From: an uncultured Tissierellia bacterium
GTDB taxonomy: Bacteria > Bacillota > Clostridia > Tissierellales > Peptoniphilaceae
DNA: 9,344 bases
Reading direction: 5' to 3'
Assembly (NCBI GenBank): GCA_937923265.1
Contig: CALAJY010000006.1
Span: forward strand, 1-9,344
Part shown: positions 6,913 through 9,344 of the stretch, piece after piece
Layout: each line of letters opens with the position of its first letter
Position numbering within the stretch: the stretch's first letter is position 1
Notes under the pieces: generated by a model
The model's database searches: none
Seen by the model: the letters and a program-made list of their open reading frames with translations, nothing else
Told to the model about the DNA's origin: nothing
Translations under genes and position numbers: made by a program

Positions 6913-7473
6913 TCATAGCTTTACGGCTAAGCTCTCCAGGGACATCCCCCGGGCATATCGGCTGCAGAAATTATCCGTACATGCCTTATAACGTTGAAAA
7001 CAGGCCCGAGCGCCCTCCACATCGTGATAGACCTTCCAGGTTCCACAGTACAGGCAGTTCCTCCCCTGATTCTCACAGAAGGAGAGCACATCGGGAATGG
7101 GATAGCCCAAGAAAAAGCCAATCTCATGGGGAAAGTTCTCTTTCAAGCAGTATGCTTGAAGCCGCTCCTTCAGAGATTGCAAGAGCTCACCAAGGTTCCC
7201 CGTGGAATATCCCTTTTCCTTTAACAGGTTCATCACCCGGGAATTCCACAAGAGCTTTTTCAGAGCCAGGGGACGAAAAAGGTAGAGCCATGCCCGATGA
7301 TCACAGAATTTCAGGCAAATCAAAAAGATGCCTTTCTTATTCAATTTTCGGTTCATCGTATGTAAAAATTCCCGGCACTCCGCCCAATCCCTGCAGACAA
7401 CCCCCATCAGGTTTCCCACTTTAATGCCCGCCAAGGTCGGCGATCCATATTTTATCAAAGGGTATTCCGACAT
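6913..7473 (-). CDS. DUF3793 family protein
   Basis: Cytoplasmic protein of 186 residues with no membrane segment or signal peptide. Recognisable family features are SPTLAGIKVGNL (11-22), a central WLYLFRPLALKKLL (62-75), FPHEIGFFLGYPIPDVLSF (114-132) and WKVYHDVEGA (146-155), followed by YKACT (162-166). Cysteines at 133, 140, 143, 158, 165 and 170 cluster in the C-terminal half, compatible with but not proof of metal binding. The family's function is unknown; in Clostridia I associate it with flavodoxin and iron-transport loci, and here it heads a two-gene operon with flavodoxin. The ATG at 7473 is chosen because AAGGAG (7481-7486) lies seven bases upstream. The longer frame from 7491 would have GGAGG almost touching its start codon. 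Confidence 0.88.
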   Translation of the reverse strand: MSEYPLIKYGSPTLAGIKVGNLMGVVCRDWAECREFLHTMNRKLNKKGIFLICLKFCDHRAWLYLFRPLALKKLLWNSRVMNLLKEKGYSTGNLGELLQSLKERLQAYCLKENFPHEIGFFLGYPIPDVLSFCENQGRNCLYCGTWKVYHDVEGARACFQRYKACTDNFCSRYARGMSLESLAVKL

Positions 7474-7480
7474 TCCTCGT

Positions 7481-7486
7481 CTCCTT
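7481..7486 (-). promoter_or_regulatory. Ribosome binding site deciding the DUF3793 start
   Basis: AAGGAG on the minus strand, seven bases before the ATG at 7473. It favours a protein beginning MSEYPLIKYG over the six-codon-longer frame from 7491. Confidence 0.7.
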
Positions 7487-7504
7487 GCCATCCCTCCCTT
7501 AGTA

Positions 7505-7520
7505 GTTAGCTTTTGCTAAC
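7505..7520. promoter_or_regulatory. Perfect palindrome GTTAGC-N4-GCTAAC, candidate operator
   Basis: GTTAGCTTTTGCTAAC is a perfect 6-bp inverted repeat around TTTT, in the leader of the DUF3793-flavodoxin operon. It lies about 40 bases downstream of the predicted transcription start and 14 bases before the ribosome binding site region. Its TTAG...CTAA form recalls DtxR/IdeR-type iron boxes, but this is resemblance only. In RNA it could also fold as a hairpin. Confidence 0.6.
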
Positions 7521-7564
7521 ATCTGGGCCCGAGCTGTCGCTCTTTCGCGACTTCCCCTTCACGT

Positions 7565-7580
7565 GTTATTATACACTAAC
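7565..7580. promoter_or_regulatory. GTTA-N8-TAAC site over the -10, candidate operator
   Basis: GTTATTATACACTAAC has the same 16-bp frame (GTTA, eight bases, TAAC) as the palindrome at 7505-7520 and fully covers the -10 of the DUF3793 promoter. A bound protein would block RNA polymerase. Confidence 0.5.
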
Positions 7581-7595
7581 TACCATTGCTGTCTA
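7568..7595 (-). promoter_or_regulatory. Promoter of the DUF3793-flavodoxin operon
   Basis: On the minus strand TAGACA (7590-7595, 5 of 6 to -35 consensus) is followed after 16 bases by TATAAT (7568-7573, perfect -10). Transcription would start near 7561, giving a leader of nearly 90 bases that carries a hairpin (GTCGC at 7536-7540 with GCGAC at 7547-7551) and the palindrome at 7505-7520. Confidence 0.75.
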
Positions 7596-7607
7596 CTCTT
7601 TCGCAAT

Positions 7608-7651
7608 AAAAAAAAAAGAATCCATCCTACTTATAGTTATAGGATGACTTC
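7608..7651 (-). terminator. Rho-independent terminator after DUF4256
   Basis: On the minus strand GAAGTCATCCTA and TAGGATGGATTC are 12-bp arms with two mismatches around a 10-base loop, directly followed by ten T (A-run at 7608-7617 on the plus strand). It lies 17 bases past the DUF4256 stop and separates it from the DUF3793 promoter. Confidence 0.9.
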
Positions 7652-7668
7652 TTCTTAATTAACGTCTT

Positions 7669-8067
7669 CTATAATGGGAGCATCGCCCGAAAGCCTCTCG
7701 ATGCATAATAGGATTCCGCGCCATTGTGAAAGCAGAATACCCTACCATACCGGCGGTCGCAAAAGAGTCCCCCTCCCAGGGCTCGAATCTCCTCGGGGGC
7801 CTGAATCCAAGACGAAGTCTTCCGGTCCAGGGCCTCCATCTCCTGCAGGGCAAAATATTGTGCCTCCGTGAGCAGGCTCACCCCCATCTCTTTGCAGCTC
7901 TCCATGGCGGAACTCGCCGGGGCATTCTTCTTTCGGCCCTCCCGGGCCTCCTGATCATAGCAGAGGCTCCGGCTTCCCTCCGGCGACTCTTGACTGAAGT
8001 CCACGTAGGCCGGTCCCCCAAATTCCTTGCGGTCCAGATATTCGGGTTGTCCGCCGGACTCCTCCAT
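7669..8067 (-). CDS. DUF4256 family protein, C-terminal three quarters
   Basis: Open frame of 132 residues that matches the conserved body of DUF4256 proteins: MEESGGQPEY at the start (family form ME-TGGEPDV), SQESPEGSRSLCYDQEA at 25-41, GRKKNAP, GVSLLTEAQYFALQ, KTSSWIQAPEEIRALGGG, then FCDRRYGRVFCFHNGAESYY and ARGFR-type ending. Family members are usually about 180-190 residues; the missing N-terminus lies directly upstream in the same frame but is cut off by a TGA at 8071-8073. The ATG at 8067 is three bases after that TGA, so reinitiation could make this shorter protein; no good ribosome binding site precedes it. The reading frame has no other damage, which fits a recent mutation, a sequence error or a maintained split gene. 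Function of the family is unknown. Confidence 0.75.
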   Translation of the reverse strand: MEESGGQPEYLDRKEFGGPAYVDFSQESPEGSRSLCYDQEAREGRKKNAPASSAMESCKEMGVSLLTEAQYFALQEMEALDRKTSSWIQAPEEIRALGGGLFCDRRYGRVFCFHNGAESYYASRGFRAMLPL

Positions 8068-8070
8068 GGC

Positions 8071-8202
8071 TCAGAGGCTTCGATAGACCTTCGGGTCCCT
8101 GATCTTCTCCTCGACGGCCGTCCATTTCGTCTTCGGGTGGCGGTCTTTATGCTCCTCAAATCTCTTTTTCCACAGAGCAATCCGCTCAGCATCGAAGGTC
8201 AT
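8071..8202 (-). pseudogene. N-terminal part of the DUF4256 gene, ended by an in-frame TGA
   Basis: From the ATG at 8202 the frame encodes 43 residues: MTFDAERIALWKKRFEEHKD, then RHPKTKWTAVEEK, then IRDPKVYRSL, before TGA at 8071-8073. It continues in the same frame after one codon into the DUF4256 body (AMEESGGQPEY). This piece matches the family N-terminus (RF---M-RHP---W--V---L---P-K--SL--ME), so it is the true start of the gene. GGAGG at 8212-8216, nine bases upstream, supports the start. The first 17 bases overlap the end of the oxidoreductase gene. Reading through the TGA would give 177 residues, the usual family length. Confidence 0.8.
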
Positions 8203-9139
8203 GATCCGCTTCCTCCAGTAGTTTCGCTCCGGCCTCCGGATCCTTCAAGAAGGGCCGACCCACTCCAATGAGGTCGCAGCTTCCGTCCTGTAAAAGGGTT
8301 TCCGCTTCCTCCGCCGTCCGAATCCCTCCCGTCAGCAATACGGGGATGGTCACCGCTTCCTTCACGGCTCTCGCCGCATCCGAAAACCAGCCGGCATCCT
8401 TTCTTCCCTGAACAAGAAATCCATTGAGTCCTCCGGAGATATCCAGAAGATCGACTCCCAGCTTTTCCAATTCCTTGGCAGCTTTTGCCCCATCTTCCAG
8501 GGTCGATCCTCCTTCTTGATAGTCACAGGCTCCCAAACGAACCGCCAGCGGGAACTCTTCCCCAACCGCTTCTCGAACGGCCTTTACCACTTCCCGTGGA
8601 AAGCGGAGTCGATTTTCCAATTTCCCTCCGTATTCATCCTGTCGATGGTTGCTCAAGGGAGAGTAGAATTGGTTCAAGAGATAGCCATGGGCCATGTGAA
8701 CCTCCACCCCATCAAAGCCCACCTTCTTGACTCGAAGAGCCGCTTGCACGAAGGCCTCCCGGATCTCCTCCATCTCTTCCCGGTTCATCGTGTTCACGTT
8801 TCGAAGTTCTCTCATCTTCACCCGGCTCTGGGCCCCGCAATGGCTGATCTGCGCAAGAATTTTCGCATGACCCGCTTCATGAACCGCTTCCGTCAGCTTC
8901 TTCCATTCCGCCAGGTCCGCCTTTTCATCCAGTCCTGCCTGGCCCGGGGAGGCCTTGCCCGCTTCCTGCACATAGGCATGCTCCGTGATCAAAAGTCCCA
9001 CATCATGAGCCCGGTCCCTGTAATACGTAACCAGTTCCTCGGAAAATCTTCCCTCTTTCGCCTGTTCCGTCGCCATGGGTGGCATCACAAGACGGTTGAC
9101 CAGGGTAATATTTGCAATCGATAATTGATCGTTTCGCAT
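8186..9139 (-). CDS. NADH:flavin oxidoreductase, Old Yellow Enzyme family
   Basis: Cytoplasmic FMN-dependent reductase with a TIM-barrel fold, 317 residues. Members reduce activated C=C bonds or related substrates using NAD(P)H. Visible motifs: NRLVMPPMAT (15-24) at the FMN site, AQISHCGAQS (96-105), VEVHMAHGYLLNQFYSPLSN (145-164) with H148 and H151 at the catalytic position, DEYGGKLENRLRFP (168-181), VRLG (200-203), LDISGG (232-237) and the phosphate-binding TGGIRTAEEAE and GVGRPFL (270-280, 292-298). It is the barrel domain alone, without the C-terminal FeS/FAD/NAD domain found in 2,4-dienoyl-CoA reductase or bile-acid enzymes. The start ATG at 9139 has AAAGGAGG four bases upstream. It overlaps the DUF4256 gene by 17 bases. 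The physiological substrate is not evident. Confidence 0.9.
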   Translation of the reverse strand: MRNDQLSIANITLVNRLVMPPMATEQAKEGRFSEELVTYYRDRAHDVGLLITEHAYVQEAGKASPGQAGLDEKADLAEWKKLTEAVHEAGHAKILAQISHCGAQSRVKMRELRNVNTMNREEMEEIREAFVQAALRVKKVGFDGVEVHMAHGYLLNQFYSPLSNHRQDEYGGKLENRLRFPREVVKAVREAVGEEFPLAVRLGACDYQEGGSTLEDGAKAAKELEKLGVDLLDISGGLNGFLVQGRKDAGWFSDAARAVKEAVTIPVLLTGGIRTAEEAETLLQDGSCDLIGVGRPFLKDPEAGAKLLEEADHDLRC

Positions 9140-9173
9140 AGTTCCTCCTTTACGATGTTACCTATTGATTAAT

Positions 9174-9193
9174 ATACCCTAATGGGTCGGTAT
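9174..9193. promoter_or_regulatory. Nested inverted repeat upstream of the oxidoreductase, possible operator
   Basis: ATACC (9174-9178) pairs with GGTAT (9189-9193), and ACCC (9176-9179) with GGGT (9184-9187). They overlap a -10-like TATATT on the minus strand (9171-9176), about 35 bases before the start codon. No convincing -35 is present at a standard distance, so the promoter assignment is weak. Confidence 0.3.
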
Positions 9194-9270
9194 TATTTTT
9201 CTCCCCAATGACGAAAGGCAAGAGAAAATAAAATAGCTACGATTGATACGAGGATGAGAGTCGATTGCAT
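9193..9270 (-). CDS. Possible 25-residue hydrophobic peptide
   Basis: An ATG at 9270 opens a frame encoding MQSTLILVSIVAILFSLAFR followed by HWGEK and TAA. It would be a single transmembrane helix (residues about 3-19) with a basic/aromatic end, the general shape of small membrane peptides and type I toxins. However, AGAAGG directly abuts the ATG, leaving no proper spacing, and the frame stays open upstream through the repeats to the window edge. It could be chance, or the tail of a longer gene entering the window. It lies 53 bases before the oxidoreductase start. Confidence 0.25.
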   Translation of the reverse strand: MQSTLILVSIVAILFSLAFRHWGEK

Positions 9271-9277
9271 CCTTCTA

Positions 9278-9344
9278 CCAGGGGAACCGCACCCTGGGAA
9301 ACCCCGGATTTTGTACTTTCCCAGGGGAACCACACCCTGGGAAA
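9278..9344. repeat. Two copies of a 24-nt palindromic repeat at the window edge
   Basis: CCAGGGGAACCNCACCCTGG followed by GAAA occurs at 9278-9301 and 9321-9344 with one mismatch (G or A at the N), 43 bases apart. Each copy is an inverted repeat (CCAGGG and CCCTGG). In the second copy the arms extend to ten perfect pairs, TTTCCCAGGG (9317-9326) and CCCTGGGAAA (9335-9344), around an 8-base loop. The second copy ends exactly at the window edge, so the array may continue. Confidence 0.75.

Larger units (their letters stand above)
7505..7604. repeat. Degenerate duplication of the promoter/operator module
   Basis: Two elements recur in the same order. GTTA-N8-TAAC lies at 7505-7520 and 7565-7580. 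It is followed by GCTGTCGCTCTTTCGC at 7533-7548 and GCTGTCTACTCTTTCGC at 7588-7604 (same sequence apart from the middle bases). The second copy contains the good promoter; the first keeps the operator-like palindrome but has no recognisable -10. This looks like an old tandem duplication of about 57-60 bases. Confidence 0.6.

Noticed and set aside
7505..7560. Riboswitch or T-box in the DUF3793 leader
   Set aside because: The leader has only two small hairpins, no T-box or known aptamer core, and no terminator before the gene. The symmetry is better explained as DNA operator sites.
8029..8073. Selenocysteine at the DUF4256 TGA
   Set aside because: A short GTCC-GGC-GGAC stem lies downstream, but it has only four pairs and lacks a convincing SECIS shape. 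The equivalent family position is, as far as I recall, not a cysteine.
8071..8073. TGA read as a sense codon by an altered genetic code
   Set aside because: The oxidoreductase (8186-8188) and DUF3793 (6913-6915) genes both appear to end properly at TGA.
9278..9344. CRISPR array from the two 24-nt repeats
   Set aside because: The spacer would be 19 bases and the period 43, too short for known arrays. Only two copies are visible and no cas gene is present.

Overview
The window looks like a chromosomal segment from an anaerobic Bacillota, most likely of the Clostridia. Reasons: strong AAAGGAGG-type ribosome binding sites, sigma-A-like promoters, and families typical of that group (DUF3793, DUF6110, a three-domain fructose PTS permease). 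Base composition is moderately GC-rich by eye (not computed). All genes lie on the minus strand, so transcription runs from high to low coordinates. No tRNA, rRNA, insertion sequence or CRISPR array was seen, and no stretch over 300 bases lacks a gene.

Layout in transcription order. (1) 9344-9140: two copies of a 24-nt palindromic repeat at the window edge, a possible 25-residue hydrophobic peptide and a leader. (2) 9139-7669: a stand-alone Old Yellow Enzyme-type flavin oxidoreductase overlapping a DUF4256 gene that is interrupted by an in-frame TGA; a terminator follows. (3) 7604-6466: a duplicated promoter/operator region, then DUF3793 and a short flavodoxin, then a terminator. (4) 6405-3870: tandem 14-bp repeats over a promoter, then DUF6110 and a heavy-metal-type P-type ATPase that overlap by one base, then a terminator with a perfect 12-bp palindrome. 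(5) 3804-153: a weak promoter, a YwaF/TIGR02206 membrane protein, a gufA-type ZIP metal transporter and a fructose PTS IIABC permease, ending in a terminator. Bases 1-85 hold nothing I can assign.

Metal handling is a plausible theme. The flavodoxin with DUF3793 fits an iron-sparing module. The DUF6110/ATPase pair is a metal exporter or importer of unknown specificity, and the ZIP protein moves divalent metals. The promoter regions of the flavodoxin and ATPase operons share the half-site GTTAGC, which hints at one metal-responsive regulator acting on both; this is inference. The most notable items are the duplicated GTTA-N8-TAAC operator module, the tandem repeats at the ATPase promoter, the ATPase's loss of the usual CPC metal-site motif, and the TGA-split DUF4256 gene.
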